Below, in pieces: positions 1-8,088 of a stretch of 64,000 nt of DNA (positions are counted from its first letter, which is position 1; each line of letters begins with the position of its first letter). The notes under the pieces are model-generated. The model had not been told where the DNA came from, did not search any database, and saw only the letters and a list, made by a program, of their open reading frames with translations. Both the position numbers and the translations under genes were made by a program. The DNA is from Nocardioides alkalitolerans (GTDB taxonomy: Bacteria; Actinomycetota; Actinomycetes; Propionibacteriales; Nocardioidaceae). The stretch lies in the NCBI GenBank assembly GCA_038184435.1, contig CP116227.1:3563501-3627500 (forward strand). The letters run 5' to 3'.

Positions 1-76
1 CTCGGTGACGGCGCGCGCGGCAGGGGTTGAACCGGCCCGGCCGGGGGTAGCCAGCGCACCGGAGGTGGGGGTCATC

Positions 77-3000
77 ATGGAGATGCGCAGGTTCGAGCTG
101 GTCGACGGCTCGGCGGACAAGTTCTGGTCGATCGGGGTCGAGGGCGCCCGTGTGGTCGTGCACTACGGCCGCAACGGCACCAACGGCCAGGTCAAGGAGA
201 AGACGCACGCCGACGCGGCGGCCGCGGCCGCCGACGCCGAGAAGCTGGTCGCCGCGAAGGTGAAGAAGGGGTACGTCGAGGCGGGTGCCGGCGCCGCACC
301 CGCGGCCGGGAGCGCACCCGCCGCGGCGCCCGAACCGGTTTCCGCACCGGCCCCGGCACCGGCCCCGGACCCGGCACCCGCACCCACGCCTGAGCCCGCT
401 GCCGCGCCCGCAGGTCCGCCGGAGGCGGACCGCGACATACCGGAGCCGGAGGCGTTCGAGCCCGGCGACCTCGGCTTCCGTTGGCACCCGCTGGAGCTTG
501 CCGCGCTCCCCGAGGGACCAGCGGCGCCCGCCGCCGACCCGGACGGCTCCCCCGAGGAGGTCGTCGCCGCCTGCGAGGCCGCGGCCGAGACGAACCTGGT
601 CGCGGACACCTCCGACTACCGCCGCCACGAGTGGGCCGCGAGCCCGCCGTTCGCGGGCGTGCCCGGCGAGCTGACGGCGCGGTGGTGGCGGACCTACATG
701 CGGGAGCACGTGCCCGAGGTCAACGAGGACGGCCGGTGGCGCCCCGTGACCTCCGCCGAGTGGCAGCAGGCGCGGGTGGAGGGGCGGAAGCTGAAGGAGT
801 ACGGCGGCCACCTCGACCAGCGGCAGCGCCGGGCGCGGGCCTCCGAGGTCGTGCTGGACGCGGCGGCCGCGCTGCCGCCCGGACTGACCGACCTCACCGG
901 TGGGGTCCAGTTCTGCAACCTCGACGACGTCTCCGAGATCGCGGTCGACCTCGTCACGGACGGCCGTGCCGTGGTGCTCGAGCGGATCACGTCGCGGATC
1001 GCCCTCGAGTGGGCGCCCGCGTTCCGCGCGCTCGTCCCCGACCTGACCGCGGCCGAGGTCGACGCAGCCCTCGACCGCACGCGGGCGCGCTGGGCGGAGG
1101 AGGGCACGCCGCGGTTCATCGACCCGGACCTGCAGCCCGCGCTGCTGCGCAGCGTGCTGCTCGCGAGCCCCGAGGAGCACGCCGACGTCGTCGGGGGGAT
1201 GACTGTCGGCTCCGACGGTTACCTCTCGCTCGCACACCTCAGCCGCCTCGTCGCCGCCGCCGTGCGGCTGCCCGACACCGACGCCCGCCGGGCGCTCTGG
1301 GACCGGGTGCTGGACGCGTCCGAGACCGACGGCCTCCAGGTCTCGGACACCGCCTCGCTGCCCTCTGCCCTTGCGATCGGCCTGTTCGGCGTGCCGATGT
1401 TCGAGCGCGCGGTGGCGGTCGTCTGCGCGAAGGGCCGCGGCGGCGAGGCCGTCGCGCTGGCCCGGCGCCTCGCGTCCCGCGTCGACGGGCCCGGCGCGGT
1501 GCCCGGGATGCTGCGCCTCCTCGCGCGGTCGAAGGCCGGCACCGTCGCCCGCGACTGGCTCGTGCGGCACCGGGGATTGCTCGCGGCGTACGAGGGTCCG
1601 CTCGACCCCACCGAGCGCGAGGCGCTCGGCGGGCTCGTGCGGGAGATCCTCGTCGTCGACCCCGACTTCGCCCCGCGCCACCCGGCGATGGTCGCGGTCG
1701 CCGAGGAGGTGCAGCGCCTCGCCGCGCTGCCGGTGCTCGGGGCCGACGGCGCGCTGCCGGCGTGGTGGACCGAGGCGCTGGCGGCCGAGGAGGCCACCGA
1801 GGTGCCGCCCAGCAAGATCAAGGTGCCGAAGAAGCTCCCGGCGTGGACGGGCGCGCTCCCGCCGGTGCGGGTGACCGACGGGGAGGTCGAGGCGCGCCTC
1901 GACGCCGCGGCCACCGCCGTCGTGCTCGGCTCCGCCATGCGCAGCGCCTGCGACCCGACGCTCGCGCCGCGCCCGCTCGTCGCGGCGGTCCGGGAGCGCA
2001 TGAGCGCCTCGGCCCGGGACGCGGTGGGCAGCGGCATCCTGCGGGGCTTCCTCGGCAACGGCGCCGCCTCGGGGGAGCGGGCGCTCTTCCTCGCGTCGGG
2101 GTTCCTGGGGGCGGAGGGGTACGTCGCGGAGCTGACCCCGTTCGTCCGCGCCTGGCCAGGCGAGAGCCAGCACCAGCGCGCCGTGCTCGGTCTGGACGCG
2201 CTCGCGGCGACCGGCACCAACGCGGCGATGCAGGCCATCTCCGGCATCGCGGGGAAGTCGAAGTTCAAGGGCGTGCAGAAGGCCGCGAACGAGTCGCTGC
2301 AGCGCCTCGCCGACCTGCAGGGCCTCACGGTGGACGAGTTCGAGGACCGGGTGGTGCCCGACGCCGGGCTCGACGAGCGTGGCGTGCGGGTGCTCGACTA
2401 CGGGCCGCGGCAGTTCCGGGTCGGCCTCGGTGCGGACGGCAAGCCGGTGGTGCACGCGCTCGACGCCGACGGGCGGCCGACGGGGAAGCCGCGGACGTCG
2501 CTGCCCGCCCCCAACAGCAAGGACGACGCCGAGAAGGCCGCGGAGACGAAGAAGGAGTTCACGGTGCTGCGCAAGCAGCTCACCGACGTCGCCTCCATCC
2601 AGACCACGCGCCTCGAGCGCGCGATGGTGACCGGCCGGGTGTGGTCGGCGGGCGACCACGCGGCGTACGTCGCCCGGCACCCGGTGCTCAACGCTCTCGT
2701 GCGGCCGCTGGTGTGGCGCCTCACGGAGGCCGACGGCACGGAGCGGCTGGTGCGGGTGACGGACGACCGGGAGTACGTGACGGTCGACGAGGACCCCGTG
2801 GAGCCCGGCGCGGGCGCCACGATCGCGCTCGCCCACCCGCTGACGATCGACGAGGCGGACAAGGACGCGTGGCGGGCGCACCTGCTCGACTACGAGCTGA
2901 CCTCGCCCGTCGAGCAGCTCGACCGTGCGGTGTTCGGCCTGCCGGAGGGGCAGGACGGGCCCTCGCTGGCCGGTCTGCCGACCGGGCGGATCGGTCCCGG

Positions 3001-3334
3001 CGCGTTGTCGACGACGCTGGAGCGCGCGGGCTGGCGCCGCGGCGAGCCGCAGGACGCCGGCGTGATCCACGCGTTCTCGCTGGCGCTGCCGACCCACGGG
3101 GTCGGTGTCGTGCTCGAGATCTCCGACGGGCTGTGGGCCGGGATGCTCCACGAGTCGGGCCCGCAGAAGCTGGACGCCGTGAGCCTCGTGCCGCTGTCGT
3201 ACGTCGAGGGTGGGGTCGGGTACGTCTGGTGGCAGCACGACGACCCGCGGCTCGACTGGACGACCGCCGACCCGGTGGTGGTCTCGGAGGTGCGCCGCAC
3301 CCTCGCCGCCGTCGAGGCGAGGATGGAGGCGTGA
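77..3334 (+). CDS. WGR and DUF4132 (MolR-like) domain protein
   Basis: About 1085 aa. An open frame reaches back to position 5, but ATG at 77 follows a good ribosome site (GGAGGT at 61-66) and begins exactly at the WGR fold, so I choose it. Residues 1-70 are a WGR domain (signature HYGRNGTNGQ near 29-38, with Tyr in place of the usual Trp). A Pro/Ala-rich linker of about 45 residues follows, then a long helical repeat-like region and a C-terminal DUF4132/MolR-type domain. WGR domains elsewhere (PARPs, bacterial MolR proteins) contact nucleic acids; the role of DUF4132 is unknown. It is the first gene of a six-gene set and overlaps the MoxR gene by 4 nt (GTGA). It is a paralogue of 10085-12925: the two share a motif around RVLDYG and the same C-terminal RMEA. 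E. coli YehI/MolR is the nearest named relative I recall. Function is not established. Confidence 0.85.
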   Translation: MEMRRFELVDGSADKFWSIGVEGARVVVHYGRNGTNGQVKEKTHADAAAAAADAEKLVAAKVKKGYVEAGAGAAPAAGSAPAAAPEPVSAPAPAPAPDPAPAPTPEPAAAPAGPPEADRDIPEPEAFEPGDLGFRWHPLELAALPEGPAAPAADPDGSPEEVVAACEAAAETNLVADTSDYRRHEWAASPPFAGVPGELTARWWRTYMREHVPEVNEDGRWRPVTSAEWQQARVEGRKLKEYGGHLDQRQRRARASEVVLDAAAALPPGLTDLTGGVQFCNLDDVSEIAVDLVTDGRAVVLERITSRIALEWAPAFRALVPDLTAAEVDAALDRTRARWAEEGTPRFIDPDLQPALLRSVLLASPEEHADVVGGMTVGSDGYLSLAHLSRLVAAAVRLPDTDARRALWDRVLDASETDGLQVSDTASLPSALAIGLFGVPMFERAVAVVCAKGRGGEAVALARRLASRVDGPGAVPGMLRLLARSKAGTVARDWLVRHRGLLAAYEGPLDPTEREALGGLVREILVVDPDFAPRHPAMVAVAEEVQRLAALPVLGADGALPAWWTEALAAEEATEVPPSKIKVPKKLPAWTGALPPVRVTDGEVEARLDAAATAVVLGSAMRSACDPTLAPRPLVAAVRERMSASARDAVGSGILRGFLGNGAASGERALFLASGFLGAEGYVAELTPFVRAWPGESQHQRAVLGLDALAATGTNAAMQAISGIAGKSKFKGVQKAANESLQRLADLQGLTVDEFEDRVVPDAGLDERGVRVLDYGPRQFRVGLGADGKPVVHALDADGRPTGKPRTSLPAPNSKDDAEKAAETKKEFTVLRKQLTDVASIQTTRLERAMVTGRVWSAGDHAAYVARHPVLNALVRPLVWRLTEADGTERLVRVTDDREYVTVDEDPVEPGAGATIALAHPLTIDEADKDAWRAHLLDYELTSPVEQLDRAVFGLPEGQDGPSLAGLPTGRIGPGALSTTLERAGWRRGEPQDAGVIHAFSLALPTHGVGVVLEISDGLWAGMLHESGPQKLDAVSLVPLSYVEGGVGYVWWQHDDPRLDWTTADPVVVSEVRRTLAAVEARMEA

Positions 3335-4452
3335 CCGCGGCGGACACCCCGACGCCCCGCGTCCAGCGCCCGTCGGCCGAGACGCGCTGGGCGGACGAGC
3401 TCGACCGACTCGCCGACCGCGACCGCCGCACGGGCGCCCGCGTGCCCGAGGGGTGGCGGCTCTCGCCGCGCAGCGTCGTCGACTTCGTGCTCGGCGACGC
3501 CGGCCAGCGCGACGGGCTCGGTCTGGAGACCAAGTTCGTCGGCGACCGGGCGCTCGTGGAGCGGTGCGTGGTCGCGCTGGCCACCGACCGTGGCCTCATG
3601 CTCGTCGGCGAGCCGGGCACGGCGAAGTCGTTCCTCTCGGAGCTGCTCGCCGCCGCCGTCTCCGGTGACTCCACGCTCACCGTGCAGGGCACGGCGTCGA
3701 CCACCGAGGACGCGATCACCTACTCGTGGAACTACGCGCTGCTCCTCGCTCGCGGCCCCAGCCTCGACGCGCTCGTGCCGGCGCCCGTGCACCGCGGCAT
3801 GAGCACCGGCGCCGTGGTGCGCTTCGAGGAGATCACCCGCTGCCCGATCGAGACGCAGGACGCGCTGCTCTCCGTGCTCTCCGACCGCGTGCTCGTCGTG
3901 CCCGAGCTCGAGGACGAGCACCGGGTGCTCCACGCCCGCCGCGGTTTCTCGGTGATCGCGACGGCCAACGTGCGGGACCGGGGCGTCAACGACATGAGCG
4001 CCGCGCTCAAGCGGCGCTTCAGCTTCGAGACCATCCACCCCATCGCCGACCTGCGCCGCGAGGCGGAGCTCGTGCAGCGCCAGAGCGACGCGATCCTCGC
4101 GGACGCCGGCATCACGGCCGCACTGCCCGGCGACCTCACCGAGGTGCTGGTGACGATGTTCGCGGAGCTCCGGCGGGGCCGTACTGCGGACGGGCGCCCG
4201 GTCGAGCAGCTGTCGACCGCGATGTCGACGGCGGAGGCCGTGTCCGTCGCGGTCGCGACGGGGCTCTCCTCGGCGTGGTTCACCGACGCGCCGCCGCGCG
4301 GCGAGGACGTCGTCGGCGCGCTCCTCGGCACGGCGCTCAAGGACTCCGACGAGGACCGGTCCCGCCTGCGGGGCTACCTGACGCGGGTGGCGAAGGAGCG
4401 CGGCGGGCGGTGGCAGGAGCTGCACGCCGCCCGCGGACTGCTCGATGGCTGA
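3331..4452 (+). CDS. MoxR-family AAA+ ATPase (YehL-like)
   Basis: 373 aa from GTG at 3331, overlapping the stop of the upstream gene. A much longer open frame upstream is only a GC shadow. Walker A is GEPGTAKS at 93-100, the Walker B-like acidic strand VVRFEEI is at about 162-168, the sensor-1 Asn lies in IATANVRD at 209-216, and the arginine-finger segment ALKRRF is at 225-230. This is the MoxR branch of AAA+ ATPases, which normally work with a VWA-domain partner as a chaperone or remodelling machine, and the VWA partner lies two genes downstream. It overlaps the DUF5682 gene by 8 nt, so translation is probably coupled. Assignment to the family is secure. The substrate is unknown. Confidence 0.93.
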   Translation: MTAADTPTPRVQRPSAETRWADELDRLADRDRRTGARVPEGWRLSPRSVVDFVLGDAGQRDGLGLETKFVGDRALVERCVVALATDRGLMLVGEPGTAKSFLSELLAAAVSGDSTLTVQGTASTTEDAITYSWNYALLLARGPSLDALVPAPVHRGMSTGAVVRFEEITRCPIETQDALLSVLSDRVLVVPELEDEHRVLHARRGFSVIATANVRDRGVNDMSAALKRRFSFETIHPIADLRREAELVQRQSDAILADAGITAALPGDLTEVLVTMFAELRRGRTADGRPVEQLSTAMSTAEAVSVAVATGLSSAWFTDAPPRGEDVVGALLGTALKDSDEDRSRLRGYLTRVAKERGGRWQELHAARGLLDG

Positions 4453-6886
4453 GGTCGATGAGCAGGGCATCTGCTGGGTGCCCGTGCGCCACCACTCGCC
4501 GGCCGCCACCCGGGCGGTCCGCGACCTCGTCGCCCGCTTGCGCCCGGCGGCCGTGCTCGTGGAGGGCCCGGCCGACTACACGCGCATCGACCAGCTGCTG
4601 CTCGCGCACGAGCCGCCGGTCTCGCTCATGACGTGGTTCCGCCGCGAGACGCCGGAGCGCACGCAAGTCGCGTATGCGCTCTATCCCTTCGCGGTGTTCA
4701 GCCCCGAGTGGCACGCGGTGCGCGACGGTGCGGCCGTCGGCGCGGACGTGCGGTTCATCGATCTGCCGTGGCACGCGCACGTGGTCGTCGAGGAGGGCGG
4801 GTACGACGCGGGCCCGGCCGCCACCGAGGGCGCGGCCCTGCACCGCACCGACGAGGTCAGCGCGTCGTTCTTCGACGGGCTCGCGGCGTACACGGGGCGG
4901 CGGGAGATGTCGGCGGTCTGGGACGAGCTGGCGGAGATCGACCCGGAACTGGGGACCGCGACCTACCTGCGGAGGGCGGCGCTGCTGGGCGCCGGGATCC
5001 GCGCGGACGGCGACGCCCGCCGTGATGCCCGCGCGCTCGCGGACCGGGCGCTCGACGAGGCCCGCGAGGCGCACATGGCGGCCGAGATCCGCCGGGCACG
5101 GGCCGACCACCCCGACGGGGTGCTGCTCGTCGTCACCGGCGCCGCCCACACGGCGGCCCTGCAGGAACGTCTCGCGGCCCCGCCCCGGGCCGACGAGCTC
5201 GCCGGTCCGCCGCCGACCCCCGCCGACCTGGAGACGGGGCACGCGCTGGTGCCGACGTCGTACCCGGCGCTCGACGAGCAGCGCGGCTACCTGGCGGGGC
5301 AGCCGAGCCCGGGCTACTACGACCGCGTGCACCGGGCGACCGGCGCGGACGCCGCGGCGCTGACGGACGTCGTGCTCACCGAGGCGGTCGCCGCGCTGCG
5401 CGACGCCGGCGTGGGGGTGTCGGCGGCCGACCTCATCGCGGCGCGGGCGGCGATGCTGGGACTGGCGACGCTCCGCGGCCACGCCCGGCCCTGGCGCGAT
5501 GACCTCGTCGACGCGCTCACCTCGACCCTGGTGAAGGACACGGTGGCACCCGACGCCGTGACCAGCGCCGACGGCGGCCACCCGCTCCTCAACCGGGTGC
5601 GTGAGCTGATGCGCGGCGACGCGGTCGGGCGGTTGGCGCCGGGCACCGACGTGCCGCCGCTCGCGGTCGAGGTGGAGGCGCGCTGCGCGGCGCTGGGGAT
5701 GCCGTTGGGACCGCGGACGACGACGCACACGCTCGACCTGGAGGACGACGCGGACCGCGAGCGGGCGCAGCTGCTGCAGCGGCTCCGGGTGCTCGACGTC
5801 CCGGCGGCGCGGCTCGTGCGCGACGTGCGGGGGCCCGACCCGCAGGGCCCGATCGGGACGCAGGTGGGCGCGCGGGTGGACCCGACCCAGGAGTGGCGGG
5901 TGCGGGGCGGGACGACGGTGACGGCCCGGGCGGTCCTGGCGAGCCGGTGGGGCGCGAGCATCGAGCAGGCCGTGCTCGCGGTGCTCGGGCGGCGGGCCGC
6001 GGAGGGCGACGTCACGGCCCTCACCAGCGCGCTCCTCGACGCGGTGCTGTGCGGCCTCCCCGACCTCACGGGCCGGCTCAGCGAGCAGGTCGAGGTGGGC
6101 ACGCTCGCCGTCGACCGGCTGCCGGAGCTCGTCGAGCCGCTCGCGGTGCTGCTGCGGCTGCACCGGTTCGACCGCTGGTACGGCACGACCGACCGCGCCG
6201 ACCTCGGGGCGCTGCTGCGTCTCGTCGGCCTCCGGTGCGTCGAGCTGGTCGAGCGGCTCGGACCGCAGGGCCCGGGTGCGTCCTCCGAGCAGCTCGCGAT
6301 CGCCCTGCGTCGACTCGTCGACGCCGTCGTCGCGTCGCCCGCGCTGCGGGACCTCGAGCCGCGGCTCGCAGCGGCGGTGGCCGAGCAGCTCGCGCGGGGC
6401 AGCACCCGTTCGGGCCACGCCCCGGAGGCGGTGGGCGCTCTCACCGGCGCCCGGTGGCTGCTCGCGTCGGTCGCGCCGCGGGACCTGGCCGCGGTTGGGC
6501 CCGAGGGTGCGCCGGACCCGGCGGGCACGGGGGAGTGGTACGCCGGGCTCCTCGCCGTCGCCGGCCACCTCGCCCTCGCCGCACCGGAGATCTTCGACCC
6601 GCTCGACGCAGCGCTGCGGACGTGGTCGCCCGACGACTTCCGCCGTGCGCTCCCCGACCTGCGTCGCGCCGCGACGAGCCTCCTGCCGCGCGAGCGCCGG
6701 GCGCTGCTGGCGCACCTGGGCGCCGGACCCGTTGCGGGCTCGTCCCCCGCGGGGGTGGAGCTCGTCGTACCGGAGCGGGAGCTGGCGGCCCTCCTGGCCC
6801 GGGAGGACGCGCTGTGGGCGCTGGTGGAGGAGCACACGGGGCCTCTGCGGTCGGGCGCTGCGGGCACGGCGGGTACGGCGCGGTGA
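4445..6886 (+). CDS. DUF5682 family protein (YehM-like)
   Basis: 813 aa from ATG at 4445. The N-terminus has the family-typical stretch CWVPVRHHSP (residues 10-19), followed by an alpha/beta region with a conserved VEGP and, near 230-240, a VVTGAAHTAAL segment that looks like an active or binding site. The C-terminal half is mostly helical and Leu/Ala-rich. No transmembrane segment is visible. It lies between the MoxR ATPase and the VWA protein, overlapping both (8 nt and 4 nt), the same order as yehL-yehM-yehP in E. coli as I recall it. DUF5682 has no known biochemical function. The HH pair and the later GAAH suggest a metal or hydrolase-like site, but that is inference only. Confidence 0.87.
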   Translation: MAEVDEQGICWVPVRHHSPAATRAVRDLVARLRPAAVLVEGPADYTRIDQLLLAHEPPVSLMTWFRRETPERTQVAYALYPFAVFSPEWHAVRDGAAVGADVRFIDLPWHAHVVVEEGGYDAGPAATEGAALHRTDEVSASFFDGLAAYTGRREMSAVWDELAEIDPELGTATYLRRAALLGAGIRADGDARRDARALADRALDEAREAHMAAEIRRARADHPDGVLLVVTGAAHTAALQERLAAPPRADELAGPPPTPADLETGHALVPTSYPALDEQRGYLAGQPSPGYYDRVHRATGADAAALTDVVLTEAVAALRDAGVGVSAADLIAARAAMLGLATLRGHARPWRDDLVDALTSTLVKDTVAPDAVTSADGGHPLLNRVRELMRGDAVGRLAPGTDVPPLAVEVEARCAALGMPLGPRTTTHTLDLEDDADRERAQLLQRLRVLDVPAARLVRDVRGPDPQGPIGTQVGARVDPTQEWRVRGGTTVTARAVLASRWGASIEQAVLAVLGRRAAEGDVTALTSALLDAVLCGLPDLTGRLSEQVEVGTLAVDRLPELVEPLAVLLRLHRFDRWYGTTDRADLGALLRLVGLRCVELVERLGPQGPGASSEQLAIALRRLVDAVVASPALRDLEPRLAAAVAEQLARGSTRSGHAPEAVGALTGARWLLASVAPRDLAAVGPEGAPDPAGTGEWYAGLLAVAGHLALAAPEIFDPLDAALRTWSPDDFRRALPDLRRAATSLLPRERRALLAHLGAGPVAGSSPAGVELVVPERELAALLAREDALWALVEEHTGPLRSGAAGTAGTAR

Positions 6887-8088
6887 CCGCGTCACCCGGG
6901 GCCTCGAGCCCGGACGAGGAGGAGCTGGTCGCCCGGCGGTGGCGGCTGATGCTGGGCCCGTCGGCCGACGACGCGCTGGGCCGCCCGGTGGGCGTGGACG
7001 CGCGCCTCGACGACGCGCTCGGCTTCCTGGAGGAGGGCACGTCGGCGACGGCGGGATCGACCGGCTCCGGCTTCCTGACGAGCACGGACTGGATCAACGA
7101 GGTGCAGGAGCTGTTCCCGCGCTCGGTCGCCGACCGGTTGGTCGAGCGGGCGGTGGAGACGCGGGGTGTCGACGACCTCGTGCACGACGCCGAGGCCCTG
7201 GCCGCCGTCACCCCGAGCCAGGCGTTGCTGACGGCGATCCTCCGCAACCGCAGCCTCATGGCGCCGCACGTGCTCGCCGCCGCCCGCAAGGTCGTGGCCC
7301 AGGTCGTGGCCGAGCTCGTGGAGCGGCTGGCGACGCCGGTGCGCACCCCGTTCACCGGGGTCCGCGACCCGCGGCGCCCGAGCCGCCAGCGCGTGGCGGC
7401 CAACTTCGACGCCCGGGCCACGATCCGCGCCAACCTGCGCAACGTCGACCCGGTGAGCGGGCAGCTCGTCATCAAGCGACCGCTGTTCGCCAGCCGCGTG
7501 CGTCGCCAGGTCGACCGGTGGCAGGTGATCGTCGCGGTCGACCAGTCGGGGTCGATGGCCAGCTCCGTCATCCACTCGGCCGTGACGGCGGCGATCTTCC
7601 ACGGCGTCGGGTCGATCCGCACCCACCTCGTCGTCTTCGACACCGAGGTCGTCGACCTGTCCGACCAGCTCGCCGACCCGGTCGAGGTGCTGCTCGGCGT
7701 GCAGCTCGGCGGGGGCACCGACATCGGGAAGGCGGTGCGCTACTGCGCCTCGCTGGTGACCGAGCCCCGCCGCGCGATCGTGGTCGTCATCAGCGACTTC
7801 TTCGAGGGCGGCGACGTGGCGGTGCTGCACGGCGCGGTGCGCGACCTCGCCGAGAGCGGGGTGACCGTGCTGGCGCTCGCCGCGCTCGAGGAGGACGGCA
7901 CCGTCACCGTCCACGAGGAGGAGGCCCGCCGGCTCGCCCGGCTCGGGGCGCACGTCGGCGCGATGACGCCCGACGTGCTCGCGCAGTGGGTCGCGGAGGT
8001 CGTCGACGGGCGCCGCGAGGCCGGACCGCCGGCGGCACCCCCCGGTCCGTCACCGGGGCCCGGCCCGTCGCGGGGGCCGCGCCGGTGA
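6883..8088 (+). CDS. VWA domain protein, MoxR partner (YehP-like)
   Basis: 401 aa from GTG at 6883, overlapping the DUF5682 stop by 4 nt (GTGA). The N-terminal 200 residues are helical. A von Willebrand factor A domain follows with an intact metal-ion-dependent adhesion site: DQSGS at 220-224, Thr279 in LGGGTD, and Asp305 in VISDFFEGG. The C-terminal 20 residues are a low-complexity Pro/Gly/Arg tail. There is no signal peptide, so it should act in the cytoplasm with the MoxR ATPase. MoxR-VWA pairs are known to act together on protein or metal-centre targets, but the target here is unknown. The stop overlaps the start of the SWIM gene. Confidence 0.92.
   Translation: MTASPGASSPDEEELVARRWRLMLGPSADDALGRPVGVDARLDDALGFLEEGTSATAGSTGSGFLTSTDWINEVQELFPRSVADRLVERAVETRGVDDLVHDAEALAAVTPSQALLTAILRNRSLMAPHVLAAARKVVAQVVAELVERLATPVRTPFTGVRDPRRPSRQRVAANFDARATIRANLRNVDPVSGQLVIKRPLFASRVRRQVDRWQVIVAVDQSGSMASSVIHSAVTAAIFHGVGSIRTHLVVFDTEVVDLSDQLADPVEVLLGVQLGGGTDIGKAVRYCASLVTEPRRAIVVVISDFFEGGDVAVLHGAVRDLAESGVTVLALAALEEDGTVTVHEEEARRLARLGAHVGAMTPDVLAQWVAEVVDGRREAGPPAAPPGPSPGPGPSRGPRR

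Noticed and set aside
5..76. N-terminal extension of the first gene from GTG 5
   Set aside because: It lies before a clear ribosome site and has no similarity to the WGR fold.
481..3330. Long 5' extension of the MoxR ATPase frame
   Set aside because: It overlaps the WGR-DUF4132 gene in another frame and is Arg/Gly/Ala-rich. GTG 3331 with stop overlap is the better start.
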